Positions 42,716 through 53,303 of a DNA stretch of 64,000 nucleotides are shown one piece after another (the first letter of the stretch is position 1; each line of letters opens with the position of its first letter). The notes under the pieces are model-generated. The model did no database searches and was not told where the DNA came from. It saw nothing but the letters and a program-made list of their open reading frames with translations. Source of the DNA: Isochrysis galbana (lineage: Eukaryota; Haptophyta; Isochrysidales; Isochrysidaceae). The stretch is taken from positions 4,166,299 through 4,230,298 of the forward strand of contig CM030935.1 in the NCBI GenBank assembly GCA_018136815.1, written 5' to 3'. The translations under genes were made by a program, and so were the position numbers.

Positions 42716-44886
42716 ATGGAGGAGGAATGGCTGGAGGAGGAGGAGGCGCTCGTGTCTGCGTCGATCACCGACGAGCAGCTCGCCGTCCTCTCTGGCAGTA
42801 GCGAGCTGGGGGAGGCGACCTTCTTGCAGATGACGGTCGATGCGGTGAGAGGAGAGGAGGAGAGAGAGTGGAGGAGAGGGAGGGAGAGGGGGGGTGAGGG
42901 GGGGGGGGGGGGGTGAGGGAGGGGTAGGCGGGAGGGGGGGTCAGGAAGGGAGTAAGGGGGCGGCGGGGAGGGGGAGGGGGGGGGGGGGAGACGGCAGAGG
43001 GACCCCCACGGGGGAAAGAGGTAGGAGTATGAGGGGGGGGGGGGAGCAGTGGAGGGGTTGCGGTCAATGGGAGGGGGGGGCAGAAGGAATGGTAGGGGGA
43101 GAGAGGGAGAGGCAGCAAGGGATGGTTGGGAGAGAGACGGAGGGAAGTGAAGCAGGAGGGAGAGGTAGTCAGATCAAGAAGGAAATAGCAGTGGATGAGG
43201 GCGCTGTGTCACGAGCGCTACCAGTGCTGTAAGGGCAGTGCTGCTGCTGGTGCCGCTGCGGAAACAGGCCGGCGAGAGATCCTCGTCCGACACCCGCATA
43301 CTTCTCCCATGCATGTCACAGGCACAAGTCCCACTGGGAACCCTTGGCGAGCGGATGCCCAACCTGCAGCAGCTCAAGCTCTCGGGCTCCTCCCTGCCAT
43401 CTATTCGAGAGCTTGGCACTTCGCTGAGGAACCTGCAGATCCTCTGGTTGTGCAGGTGCCTTGCCATCACGTCTGTCGCCCGTCGCAACTCGGTGTCTAC
43501 GCACATAGCTGCGGCCGTCTCTCACATCTATTGCGACTCGACCCACGCCTTCCCAGGTGCGGACTCAGCGAGCTCGATGGCCTTGCTGCCCTGCCGGTCC
43601 TCCAGGAGATTTACCTAGCATTTAATAACATATCGCAGCTGTCACCCCTGACCACGCTTGAGGAGCTCCAAGTGCTTGACCTCGAGGCCAACGCGGTCAA
43701 CGAGATGGAGTCGGTCGAGTGGCTGCAGATGTTGCCGTCGCTGCAAGAGCTGACGCTCCGCGGCAACCCCATCTGTGATCAAGGCAGTGCCCTTCGGTCG
43801 CGCGTGCTGAAACTGTTGCCAAACTTGGCAACTCTGGATGATGAAGATGTGAAGCAAAGCTCTGCAGGGGGAGAGGCAAGAACGCCGGGGTCGCTGACTC
43901 AGCAGGCGGGGGGGTCTCTTGACGAAGCCCATGAGCAACAGCAGCGAGAACTCAACTTTGTGACAGAGGCCATCAAGAAGGCAGAGGTGCCGCGCGTCTT
44001 CGACATTGCAGCCAACGGGCACGCGACAATTGGTCGGTCTTTCGTTGCAAACGGCGGGTTGAGGCCCGTCACAGCTTTCACCCAGTCTATGCCCACGACT
44101 GCCCTAGCGTCCACTGCGAGGCCCTTAAGCGCGGCAGCCTGGCCGGGACGCCGGGCCGCATGGAACAGCATACCGTCAAGCGCACGACGACCAGGCAGCC
44201 GAGGTAGCCCAGCACCTTCACGGCCAGACTTGTTGCGTTCTGCGGTGGCCAACAGCAGTCGTAGCAGCACGCCCGTGCGACCGAGCACCAGCGCCGCGCC
44301 TCTAGAGGCACATGGAGAGTCTGCGTCGGAGCTAACCATGGGTGGCGATGTCATCTGCGGGGTGGGCGCATTGCGACGGCACAAGTTGAACCGATCTCTC
44401 CGCGCGCTCGATGGTGCGCCACCATCAACGGCAAGCTCGGCGGGCGACATGTCCGAGGCGTCCGAGAGCGTGCCGCCACTGGGAAACTTGGACGACCTTG
44501 ATTCCGTATTGCTCGATGAGCTGCGGGCGCTGAAGATGCAGCAATTGCTTACTGGCGAGGACGCACTCGCAGACCCGACGCTCGATGATGACACAGATGG
44601 CCCGAGCGGTGGTGGTGGAGCTACGAGGACACAGATAGAGAGGGCGGACACACAAAACTTGCGGCACGTGGCCGCTTCAGGTCATGTTGGCCACCGGATG
44701 GAAACGGACCTTTCATCCGAGGAGGTGACACCGACGCAGACACCCTCTGCCATCGATAGCTGCGGGGCTGGACAGCAGCAAGGCATACCCGACTCACCTG
44801 CTTCGCGCTATCTCGACCTTCCCACTAAGGAAGCGCATCGGGTTTCGAGTAACGGCCAGGTGGACATTCTGTCTCTTGGAGACTGA
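42716..44886 (+). CDS. LRRC56: LRRC56 / ODA8-like leucine-rich repeat protein
   Basis: Exons 42716-42844, 43322-43455 and 43557-44886 join in phase to 530 residues. Leucine-rich repeats run at about residues 52-165: MPNLQQLKLSGSSLPSIREL, LQILWLCRCGLSELDGL, LQEIYLAFNNISQLSPL, LEVLDLEANAV-like and LTLRGNPICDQ. The repeat spacing, and the pairing of SIRELGTSL with ILWLCRCGL, fit LRRC56, the homologue of Chlamydomonas ODA8, which travels with intraflagellar transport and helps deliver outer dynein arms. The C-terminal 360 residues are Ser/Pro-rich and probably disordered. The first exon is acidic (MEEEWLEEEEAL). Divergent neighbour of CCDC39. Confidence 0.85.
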
Positions 44887-45215
44887 TGAAGTTGGTGATG
44901 GGCACCCTGTATGCACCGAGTGAGAAGGCTTTATCCGCCTACTTCCCTAGCTGACGCCTCTCGTGGTCTTGAGAAGAGATGGCTAGATACTGCGATGATT
45001 AGCGAGTGATGGGAGGCACGCTAGTGCAATTATGCATGGCGAGGAGCTTGGCTTGGTGCTTGAGGGATCCCCCACACGCCCGCACACGTATGTGGCGAGT
45101 AGAATATACACTTGACCAAGTAAGACGGATGGCATGTGCATTTGCAGTCGTCGTGCGAGTGAACAAACGGCTTGGAGCTGTGGTGATCTTGTCTTGTGTG
45201 CTACAGTGAGAAAGC
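44887..45215. other. Intergenic, no gene recognised
   Basis: Three-prime flank of LRRC56 up to the target-site duplication of the R1 element. Confidence 0.4.
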
Positions 45216-45230
45216 GGGCGCTCAGATACT
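45216..45230. repeat. R1 target-site duplication, left copy
   Basis: GGGCGCTCAGATACT, identical to 46287-46301. Confidence 0.85.
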
Positions 45231-46286
45231 ATATAATAATATAACTGAGCATTAGTACCACTACTCTCACTAGCCCTGGTACTAACACGACAACCCTCAG
45301 CGCACCTGCCCGTACACCTTGGCGCGTGTTGATGCCACAGACATATACACCTGTGCCCCCCTTCGAATCTCCCCCCTCGCAAGCCCCTGGGGCTCCCATT
45401 CTAACTCCCCACAAGTTAAAATGGGGGAAAACCCATTGAGGCGGACCGACATACGTCGGGCGACTCTCCGGGAAAAAGCACCGGGGGGGAGGGGAGGAAC
45501 CTCTCGTCAACAAAGAGGATCGGCCCTTCCAGCTCGCGCCGTGTGCAGTTCTCGAGAAATAAATGACTGCGAGTCGAGTAGCCTGTGCCACCTTCGGGAT
45601 ACTCTCCTCGATCTTGAGCCACTCCCTTCTCTCTCCCGCCTGTCGCCGGCCGCCCCCTGCACCCCTTTGCTAACGCAAACGGGGCCTGTTTCTAACCGCA
45701 CTCCATCGGGGGGGGTTGCAAACCCCCCCCTCTCCCTCTCTCCACTCTCACCCCGCGAAGTCCCTATGGCGCGTCGCCATGCGGCGCGCCCTGACCTGCT
45801 CTCAGAGGTCCTGTGGGGGCTCCCAGAGGGCCAGCAAGGGCAGCTCAGGGGGCAGAGGAGGCTAGGGCTCAGCCCCTGGCCCCCCCTGCCTCTCCCACGC
45901 TCGCCTCGCTGGCCATGGGAGCCTCCCAAAGGCCCCTGTATGCCTGGAGGGCGACCAGGGACAGGGGGGGAGTCAGCTCGAGGGCAGGCCCAATGCGGGC
46001 GTGGGAGTGCGGCTCGCGGCCCGCGCCCCCTGAGGGTCTGGGCAGGAATGATGAGTGCCGGCAGGGGCTTAGGCCTGAGCCAAAATACGTAGTTTTTCGT
46101 GCCCAAATATGTGGAAAAAATATGTGGAAAATGTGTGAAATGTTGCCCAAATATGTGGAAAATATGTAGCTGTGGGGGGGGGGGGATGAATCGCCGTTAC
46201 TACGGTCCCACCCGGGGGGGGGGTCCGCGCTGGAGGCAGTGGGGGGCGCGAGGCCCCCATTGACCCCCACTTATAAAAGTAGGTTG
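45231..46286 (-). mobile_element. Dispersed element R1, complete copy with 15-bp target-site duplication
   Basis: 1056 bp, flanked by perfect GGGCGCTCAGATACT repeats. Read on the minus strand it starts CAACCTACTTTTATAAGTGGG and ends in a short AT tail (CTCAGTTATATTATTATAT). Other copies at 15708, 24054 and 59169 share this 3' end and are cut at different 5' points. Long duplications, a simple tail and 5' truncation together are the pattern of target-primed, LINE-driven elements. An open frame of about 200 codons (46106-45507) has a partly preserved counterpart in the 59-kb copy, but no known domain. Confidence 0.8.
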
Positions 46287-46301
46287 GGGCGCTCAGATAC
46301 T
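46287..46301. repeat. R1 target-site duplication, right copy
   Basis: GGGCGCTCAGATACT, identical to 45216-45230. Confidence 0.85.
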
Positions 46302-46419
46302 TGTTGACTCCTTCGCATCACTTGAACGCGGCCTATGCGCACTTGGTGGAGCAATACGGTGGAAGCCATCCACGAGCACTAACTAGCAAGCTCTAGCGAG
46401 CGTTAGCCATTGACAATAT

Positions 46420-47562
46420 TCAAAAGCAAAAGCGTTCCATTGAGCGGACTTTCCTGAACAAAAAGGAAGCGAACTGGGCCGACTCACTATTCGTCGAACA
46501 AGGCGTGGCCGCCACATCTACCGCTTCGTCGGTCAAGTCAATGTGCATGGAGTCATTGGAAACACCAGCCGCGACATCGCTCAAGTCCACCGCTGAGGAG
46601 CCACTGTTCACGACGGCCTCCTCCTCAACTGGCTCCTCCGGCTCCTTCGCCCCATCGGGCTCCTTGGCCATCTCCCAAAAGTCAAACATGTCGTCGTCGT
46701 CCTTCTCGTCAACGATGGGCTCCAACATAGCGTCCGCTTGAGCGTCGGACGCATGGTCCTCCATCACACGCGAGGCATCCGTGGAGGTCTCGATCGCGGC
46801 CTCCGCGGAGGTCGGCTCGGCTGCGGTCTCCGCGGACTCCTCGAGCTGAGTCAGTTCCTCCAGCTGCGTGGCCACCTCCAACCCCTCCTGAGCGGGTGCG
46901 TCGGACGTCTCCTCTTCCTTCTCCTCCGTCTTCTCCTCACCCTCCTTTTCGTTCGCCTTGGCAGGAGCGGGCGCCTCGGCGGTCTCGGCCTCCTCGGCGG
47001 TCTCGCCCTTCTCCTCCTCCTCGAGCTGCGTGGCCTCTTCCAGCTGCGTGGCCTCTTCGAACCGAGTGAAGACTTCTCCGACTGGTGCGTCGGACGCAGC
47101 CGTCTTCTCATTCTCCGCCTTCTCCGCCTTCTCGTCCTCTTCCTCGGCTTCCTTCTCATCGGCGAGAGCGAGCGCGTGGGCGGTCTCGACCTCCTCCATC
47201 GACTCGGCTGGCTCCTCGACATCCGCAACCCGCGCGATGGGAACAAGAAGACCTGGAGCGTCCGACGCACAGTCCTCGTTCTCCTCTTCTCCTCCCACAG
47301 GCCCGGAGTCCTCGTCGGTGGTGGTGGTGGTGGCCTCATCGGTCGGGGAAAGGGCCTCCTCCTCGGCATCAGGAACGCGAACAGGATCCGCCTCCTCCGC
47401 CGCGCCCTTGGAGCAGGAAGAGGAACGAGTCGTGCGAGCAGCGCTTGCGCTCGGCGTCCAGTCGACAGGTGGCTGTGTCGAGCGAGTCGAACGAAACCAG
47501 CGAGCAGGAGCACGAGAGGAGAGGACGGAGGACCGTACCGATGCGCGCCGAGTCGTCACCAT
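46420..47562 (-). CDS. Acidic low-complexity protein, unknown function
   Basis: 380 residues from ATG 47562 (MVTTRRASVRSSV). Basic Arg/Ser-rich N-terminus, then Glu/Ala-rich sequence with repeated EEATQLEE / EVATQLEELTQLEE units and repeated ASDAP blocks. No known domain. The repeats explain why several other frames stay open in this interval. It could be a disordered structural or nuclear protein; the codon pattern and lack of stops over 1.1 kb support a real gene, but not strongly. A longer version from an upstream non-ATG is not needed. Confidence 0.5.
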   Translation of the reverse strand: MVTTRRASVRSSVLSSRAPARWFRSTRSTQPPVDWTPSASAARTTRSSSCSKGAAEEADPVRVPDAEEEALSPTDEATTTTTDEDSGPVGGEEENEDCASDAPGLLVPIARVADVEEPAESMEEVETAHALALADEKEAEEEDEKAEKAENEKTAASDAPVGEVFTRFEEATQLEEATQLEEEEKGETAEEAETAEAPAPAKANEKEGEEKTEEKEEETSDAPAQEGLEVATQLEELTQLEESAETAAEPTSAEAAIETSTDASRVMEDHASDAQADAMLEPIVDEKDDDDMFDFWEMAKEPDGAKEPEEPVEEEAVVNSGSSAVDLSDVAAGVSNDSMHIDLTDEAVDVAATPCSTNSESAQFASFLFRKVRSMERFCF

Positions 47563-47838
47563 CGTGAGGAAGACGAGGGCGAGGAGAGAGCTGGAGGGTG
47601 AGCGAGGAGGGAGGAGGGAGGCAGGCAGTAGGAGCCGTCTCTCTCTGGTAGGTCGATGAGAGGGGGAGGAGGGGACCCGGGGGAGAGACCCCAAGACCTA
47701 TCGATTGTTTACGTTAGTGTTTTCGCAATATACGGTAATATTTTCCCCGGCCCCAGGGGTGCCCCCGCGGTTCCCGAACGCCTCTGCGTCCAGAGTCCCC
47801 CCGCGGAAAGAGTGAACGCACGGCGTGCACCTTCCTGG

Positions 47839-48160
47839 AAGTTGCTATGCGCACGCACGGCGCCCCGCGGGGGGGAGCCGATGTGCATACGCACGGCGTG
47901 CACAATGATTGCAAGCAATCACACGTGCTGCGCAAACGAAACGTCTCGTATATGGCTACTTTACGTTAATGTGGGCCTTAGGGAAAAAAGTTTCTATGCG
48001 CACGCACGGCGCCCTCGCGAGGGGGAAGTCGATGCGCATACGCACGGCGTGCTCAATGATTGCAAGTAATCACATGTGCTGCGTAAACGAAACATCTCGT
48101 ATACGGCGACTTTATGTTAAAAAAAGTTTCTATGCACATCTCGTATACGGCGATTAGCTT
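47839..48160 (+). repeat. Tandem repeat, about 149-bp unit, about 2.2 copies, with palindromes
   Basis: Units begin AAGTTKCTATGCGCACGCACGG at about 47839 and 47988, with a partial third at about 48124. Each contains GCACGGCGTGC and GATTGCAAGCAATC (a perfect 6-bp stem in unit 1, one mismatch in unit 2) and ends ATCTCGTATACGGC(G)AC-like. Confidence 0.85.
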
Positions 48161-49054
48161 TGTTTTGTACCACTATTGTTCATAACTAAAAAGAAAACAG
48201 ATTGTGGTCCTCTTTTGACGGAACGCGACTTCAGGTTAGGTTACTTTTTTGGCAGCTTCAGCTTCCCCCATGTAGGTGGTATAACTCCTACTTGCACTTG
48301 GCAACTTTCCGCCCCCATTGTGGGGGGTTCACCGCCTCTTCTTGAGCTTCTTCTCCGCCTCCGGGGTGAGCCGCATCTTGTCCGTTTTGGAAAAGCGCCA
48401 CAGCTATACTTTCCACATTACTAGGTAGTGAAGCAGGGTCAGCGCGACTCCCACTCCAGCTCCGATTCCTTTAGCGGCACCCATCATCGCGTATACCGAC
48501 ATGATTGAGAGCTCACGGTAATTGTGACCAGTATGCCTAAGACGGGACCTATATGTAATATTGTTTGGATATTTAACGGCACAATCGAGTCCGTCCCACG
48601 TTCGACGGAACGCGCAGCCTGGCGTGCGGGCGCAGGCGCTCGCCGTGGTTTGACGTGCGTAAGTAGCCCTAGGCTAGTCGTGGTCATGGCAGTAGCAGGG
48701 CTAAACGTTCAGTTGGTTAACTATCTTGGTTGGCACTTTCTAGAGTGCAAGGCTCTCTTGTGGTCGGCCGATGTGCGCAGCATGAGCAACAAGAAACTGA
48801 GCGAATAGACTATTCGAGCAGTTTGCTTTTGCGCGCATGGAGGGGGCATCGCATAGAAAAGGGAGAGGTGAGGGATTACTGTAGCAACGTAGCAACCATC
48901 GCTGCCATTCCTCCACCTTTCTTACTCCCGCCTGTCCCGCCCGCCATTGCCATCATCATCCCTGTAGCCTTACATGGTGGCAAGTCGACTTTAAGAGTCG
49001 GATTCTGCGGGTGTATGCGGGGCCAATCGCGCGCAATGCCCTCAAGGAGCGGAC
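48161..49054. other. Intergenic, no gene recognised
   Basis: Short open frames without motif support. Confidence 0.4.
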
Positions 49055-51139
49055 TCAGAAATAAATTCGCCGTTGACCCGATCCATATCTTGCCGGGAGC
49101 CCATCGAAGGAGGAAGGGTACTTAGCGGAATATAGCTCCCACGGATCCGCGCCACGTGTGGCGGCCATGTCGTCACCAGACCGTCGCACAATATCCCAGT
49201 TGAGCTTCGCGTGGAGTGCCACAGGCCCGCGCGGGCCCTGCGTGGAGCCAGTGCGAGAGGACCGTAACGCATCCCGCGATGATCGGCTTTGCTGTGCTGC
49301 CTTGGCCAGGCTTGCAGCTTTCGGGCGCATGCGTTGCGCGCTGAACGCAGCGGCGGCGCTGTCAAGGAGGAGCGACGAAGCGTTCTGGAACGAGGAGCAA
49401 TCGCTTACCGGAGCATCCGCGAGGGAAACTCTGCCCGGCACAACAGGTGGTCGTGATGCTGGGGAATCGGCGTGCCGTCTGACCATGATGGCCGACGGGT
49501 CCCACGGTGTGGACCACGGCGGGTACGATATGGGTGCCCCGCGATGGTCAGAACTCGCGTTGTATGGGCCTGGGTAAAGCGCACTCATCCCCAAAGAACC
49601 CTGGGCCTTCTCAAGGGCCTCGCGCAACATGACGTTCTCACGCTCTGCTTGGAAAGCAGCGTGCGAGGCCGCCGCGGCGGCTGTTTGAGCCGCGCGCATG
49701 CAGCTCGCAGCAACGAGGTCGCCCTCATCACGGCCGTGGCCATCCAATGAGGTGCCCGCGTCATTATTGGGCTGCTGCAGCCGTGCTTGTAGACGGCTCA
49801 ACTTGGCGCAAAGGTCGTGGCGCTGGTCCTCTTCTTCCGCGAGCTTTGCCGCATGCGCCGAGCGCTCACGCTCAATTGTGGCGCACATCTTCAGGACCTG
49901 TTGGGCGACTCGTTGCCACTCTGGGCTGCCCGAGCTCAGCTGACTAACATTCCGCCTAAGCTGCTGAAGGTCAGTCGAGGAAAATGCGGCTGCCGAGTGG
50001 GCCTCCTCAGACCCGCCGTACGGCTGCACGTTCGCCCACCACAAGAAGGCAGAGTGAAGCGCCCTTGTGCGCGTGAGCACGATTAAGGCGAGCACCCGCA
50101 TGCGACCCCCTTGCTTGTGAGCATCTTCAATCTCGTGCTGATGGTCACTGAGCATTTCGTGCGTCAATTGCAAGAATCTCCGCGCGCGAAGGCCTCGCAC
50201 CGCCTCGCACCATCGAGCGAAGGCCCAGAGCGAGTGACTTCCAATAGATGTCAATAGGCAGTGGTATAGCACGTCAGCTTTCGAGCGGGTACCAGCCGCC
50301 AGATCGCCGCGTGCCATCGCCATGGATGCTAGCGACCACTGCGTTAGCGCACGGCTCATCCGGTTAGAGACGGACGCATTGAAGACTGCGTTGAGGACTC
50401 TCGCCGCCCCGACTGACATGGCTTCGTGCACTAGCTGCTGCTGCTCGGCCAGGGCGGCGCCCGCGGCGCGCAGTCGCTTTGACGCAATCGCCACCTTCTG
50501 CTCCAACTTCCGTCCATGCTCCACATCGCTGCCGCCCTCGACGAGCCACCCCTCAACCTCCGCATCCCCTTGCTTGGCCGAGGCGGCGTGAGAGTACGAG
50601 GTGTGCGGCTCTGGCTTACTCCAAGAGGTCTCTTGCGTTTGTACGTTCCAGTAATACTGACGGCCTTCACCGTCGGTGGCCTCCACCCAATCGCTCTTGC
50701 CCGCAGGGCTGTGCTCAGTTATGGGCGAACCGGAGTCGGGCGGTGTCTGCGCTGGCGGCCTGGCGGCCTTCAAGGTCGCCTCGCGCTCGAGCTCAGTGAT
50801 TAAGGCATTCGCCTCGACGAGCGCAGCCTGCTCCTTCTTGTACGCTTCAGCGCGCCTCCTGCTCTCAATGCGCAGCTGCTCGAGCTCATCGGCCTGCTCG
50901 GCGTGAGCGCGCCAGGCGCGCGCGGCGTCGCGCTCGGCCTGGCGCAGCTCCTCCGCCAGGCACACCGCCTTTGCCTGCTCGGTGTCCCTCAGCTGAGCGC
51001 TCGCCTCAGCAAGCTGTGAGCGGAGCAGGGAGAGCTGTCCCTCGAGCTGTGCGGCCTCCTCGCTCCATTGCGCGTCGAGGCTCGAGAGGAGCTCGCCCAT
51101 CCGCGCGCGCCGGAGCCGCACCAACGCTCCCGACTCCAT
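49055..51139 (-). CDS. WW-domain coiled-coil protein
   Basis: Single exon, 694 residues. An N-terminal coiled coil (about 10-125) is followed by one WW domain at about 149-178: SDWVEATDGEGRQYYWN then TSWSKP, with both Trp, the YYW aromatic block and the closing Pro present. A middle helical region has short W-containing repeats (LTQWSLASMAMARGD, LWAFARWCEAVRGL, HSAFLWWANVQP), and a second coiled coil lies at about 400-520. WW domains bind Pro-rich ligands. I do not recognise the overall architecture; similar WW plus coiled-coil proteins occur in centrosomal and ciliary families, but that is only suggestive. Start ATG at 51139 lies just after a CT-rich leader. Confidence 0.75.
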   Translation of the reverse strand: MESGALVRLRRARMGELLSSLDAQWSEEAAQLEGQLSLLRSQLAEASAQLRDTEQAKAVCLAEELRQAERDAARAWRAHAEQADELEQLRIESRRRAEAYKKEQAALVEANALITELEREATLKAARPPAQTPPDSGSPITEHSPAGKSDWVEATDGEGRQYYWNVQTQETSWSKPEPHTSYSHAASAKQGDAEVEGWLVEGGSDVEHGRKLEQKVAIASKRLRAAGAALAEQQQLVHEAMSVGAARVLNAVFNASVSNRMSRALTQWSLASMAMARGDLAAGTRSKADVLYHCLLTSIGSHSLWAFARWCEAVRGLRARRFLQLTHEMLSDHQHEIEDAHKQGGRMRVLALIVLTRTRALHSAFLWWANVQPYGGSEEAHSAAAFSSTDLQQLRRNVSQLSSGSPEWQRVAQQVLKMCATIERERSAHAAKLAEEEDQRHDLCAKLSRLQARLQQPNNDAGTSLDGHGRDEGDLVAASCMRAAQTAAAAASHAAFQAERENVMLREALEKAQGSLGMSALYPGPYNASSDHRGAPISYPPWSTPWDPSAIMVRRHADSPASRPPVVPGRVSLADAPVSDCSSFQNASSLLLDSAAAAFSAQRMRPKAASLAKAAQQSRSSRDALRSSRTGSTQGPRGPVALHAKLNWDIVRRSGDDMAATRGADPWELYSAKYPSSFDGLPARYGSGQRRIYF

Positions 51140-51189
51140 CGGGCTGTAGAGGGAGGGGAGGTGAGGGGAGGGCCGCGAGGAAGAGAAGG

Positions 51190-51298
51190 GCCGGGGGGGG
51201 AGGGGGGGGGAGGGGCGAGCGAGCGAGTGAGCGCGCGCGAGAGGGGGGGAGGGGAGGAGAGAGAGAGAGAGTCGGAGACAGAGAGAGATGGAGAGGGA

Positions 51299-51362
<64 letters not shown>

Positions 51363-51375
51363 GAGAGAGACTCCT
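51190..51375 (+). repeat. (GA)n microsatellite in the 5' flank of the WW gene
   Basis: GAGAGAGA runs, CT on the gene's strand, starting about 50 bases upstream of its start codon. Confidence 0.9.
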
Positions 51376-51873
51376 CCAGGACCGGCCCCCCAGGGAAGAG
51401 GAGAGAGAGAGTGAGGACGGCTGCACCCTCCCCACCACCCCCTACTACTACTACTGTAGTAGGAGTACCTAAAGTGTACAGTACCTACCTACCCGTCGTC
51501 ACTCCCTCCGTACACGCTCTTCTCTCGCCCTCTCTCTCTCATCCTCTCACTCTCTCCACACTCTCAAGAGGGTCTCGCATACGTGAGATTCTCGGTCGCA
51601 TTTTCTATCGTGTTCAGGGTCCAAATCCTTTGGACCCCAATTTGCTTCCTGGGGTCGTATTACACACGTGTCTCAAACGGCACTCTCTCTCTTCTCTCTG
51701 ACACTCTTTCACATCCCTCCCTGTGAACAGGAGAGTACACTCTAGGAGTAAAGTAGTTCTGTCCAGATCTCTTCCTTTCTCGTCTCTTCCTCCATCAACG
51801 GCTCCGTCTGCTGCTCGCCGCCTTGTTGCTTCACGTGAAACGTGCGTGCATCTTCTCTCGGGAGTAGCTAGTA
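51376..51873. other. Intergenic, no gene recognised
   Basis: CT-rich with no supported exon, between the WW gene and the Harbinger element. Confidence 0.4.
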
Positions 51874-52029
51874 GAGGTCTTTTGCGGGGTTTTAGGAAGG
51901 TTGAAAGAACGGGCTTGAAATAGTTCTGCGGAGGGCTCTTGCAACTGCTCCACAAAATGTAAAATCGCTTCTTTGGTTCCAACAAGTAGTTGAAAGAGAG
52001 CGCGCGCACTGTTGGGCCCCTCCCGCGAG

Positions 52030-53303
52030 ATGCCCACGCGCCCCTTCACAGTGCAAGAGGTGGAGGATGCTCGCCTCGCCCTAGCCCTGCAGGTGTGCAT
52101 TGCGAGGTGGAGACGGCGCAGGCAGAGGGGATTGGACGGCTCGGGACTGCGCGCCACGGCGCGACCGCGTGCGATCGAGGCAGCGCTCCTCGTCTTTGCC
52201 GCAGAGCCGTTGGTGCGCGTCACGCGCTCGCGCATTGGGCCAGAGCGGCTGTCGCTCGCTCGGCTGGCGCGAGAGTCAGCGGCCGCGGGCGGCAGCGACG
52301 AGGTACTGATGCGTGACATTTACGCGCGCTTCGGTATCCGGCTGGCCGATCTGCCGCGATTCATCGAAGCACTGCAGCTCCCGCCTGGCTTTCGGCTTCG
52401 CGGAGGGCATGTCTTCAGCGGAGAAGAGGCCGCTCTCATAACCCTGCGGCGCTTCAGGACCGCAGGTGTGTGCATCACGTCACCTGTTTACACACTCTCT
52501 CTCCCTCTCCTCATCCCAACCTCGCCGTACACTTCTGTGCAGGGAGTGCGACTACGTTGTCTTGGGAGTGCGGGCGAAGCGAGGCGGCCATCTCGGAGGC
52601 GCACACGACCGTAGTGACCCACATTCACAATAAGTTCCCCCACCTGGTGGACTCGCGGAGTTTTTCATCGTTTGCCCCCTTGTTTTCACTTTTTGCCTCT
52701 GCGTTTCTTTCCGTGGGGGTCCCAGTGCCGAACCTCGTGGGGTTTGTTGATGGCAAGCTGTGGGAGACCGCACGGCCTGTGCGTGGTCAACAATCCTATT
52801 ATTCAGGCCACAAAAGGTGTCATGGGGTGAAGATTCAGGGTCTAGTCTTCCCTAATGGCATACAGCCTTGGCCTTTCGGCCCTGTGCACGGCTCACGACA
52901 CGACTCCTTTTTGTGCCGGCAGTCGGGGTTGTTGCACATAATGCGTCTGTGCTGCGGTGCTGGCCAAACGTACTGCTTGTTCGGCGACTCGGCGTATCCA
53001 CAATCGGCCTACCTTTACAGGATCTACCGCGGCGTGCTTGCACCATGGCAGGCTCATTTCAACAAAGCTATGAGCCCATTTCGGGTGAGCGTCGAGTGGG
53101 GGTTCGGCAAGATTGCCAAGCTGTGGCCGTGGATAGACGTTGGCAAAGCGCAGCAACCTTTGCGGCGTGACTTGGGAAACTACCTGCGCGTTGCAAATGT
53201 GTTCACTAACATGCACACCTGCTTGTACGGCTCCATCGTCAATGCCAAGTTTCACCTTCCCCCGCCTTCGTTAGAGGCTTACATGGCCGGCGGCCCGTAC
53301 TAA
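52030..53303 (+). CDS. PIF/Harbinger transposase (DDE_Tnp_4), apparently intact
   Basis: Exons 52030-52465 and 52543-53303 join in phase 1 to 398 residues. N-terminal helical DNA-binding part (WRRRRQRGL; RDIYARFGIRLADLPRF), then the DDE nuclease: GFVDGKLWETARPVRG (first Asp), LFGDSAYPQSAY (second Asp) and SVEWGFGKIAKLW (Glu). The third acidic position as Glu within VEWGFGK, and the YYSGHKRCHGVK block, are typical of Harbinger/HARBI1 proteins. No internal stop or shift was seen, so it may be competent. The deleted copy at 17587 shares the intron. In the cell it would act with the Myb-like partner to bind the ends and cut. Confidence 0.9.

Noticed and set aside
45319-46270. 257-residue plus-strand and 199-residue minus-strand ORFs inside R1
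   Set aside because: GC-rich repeat with no recognised domain. The minus frame is only partly kept between copies, so it is noted under the element and not called as a gene.
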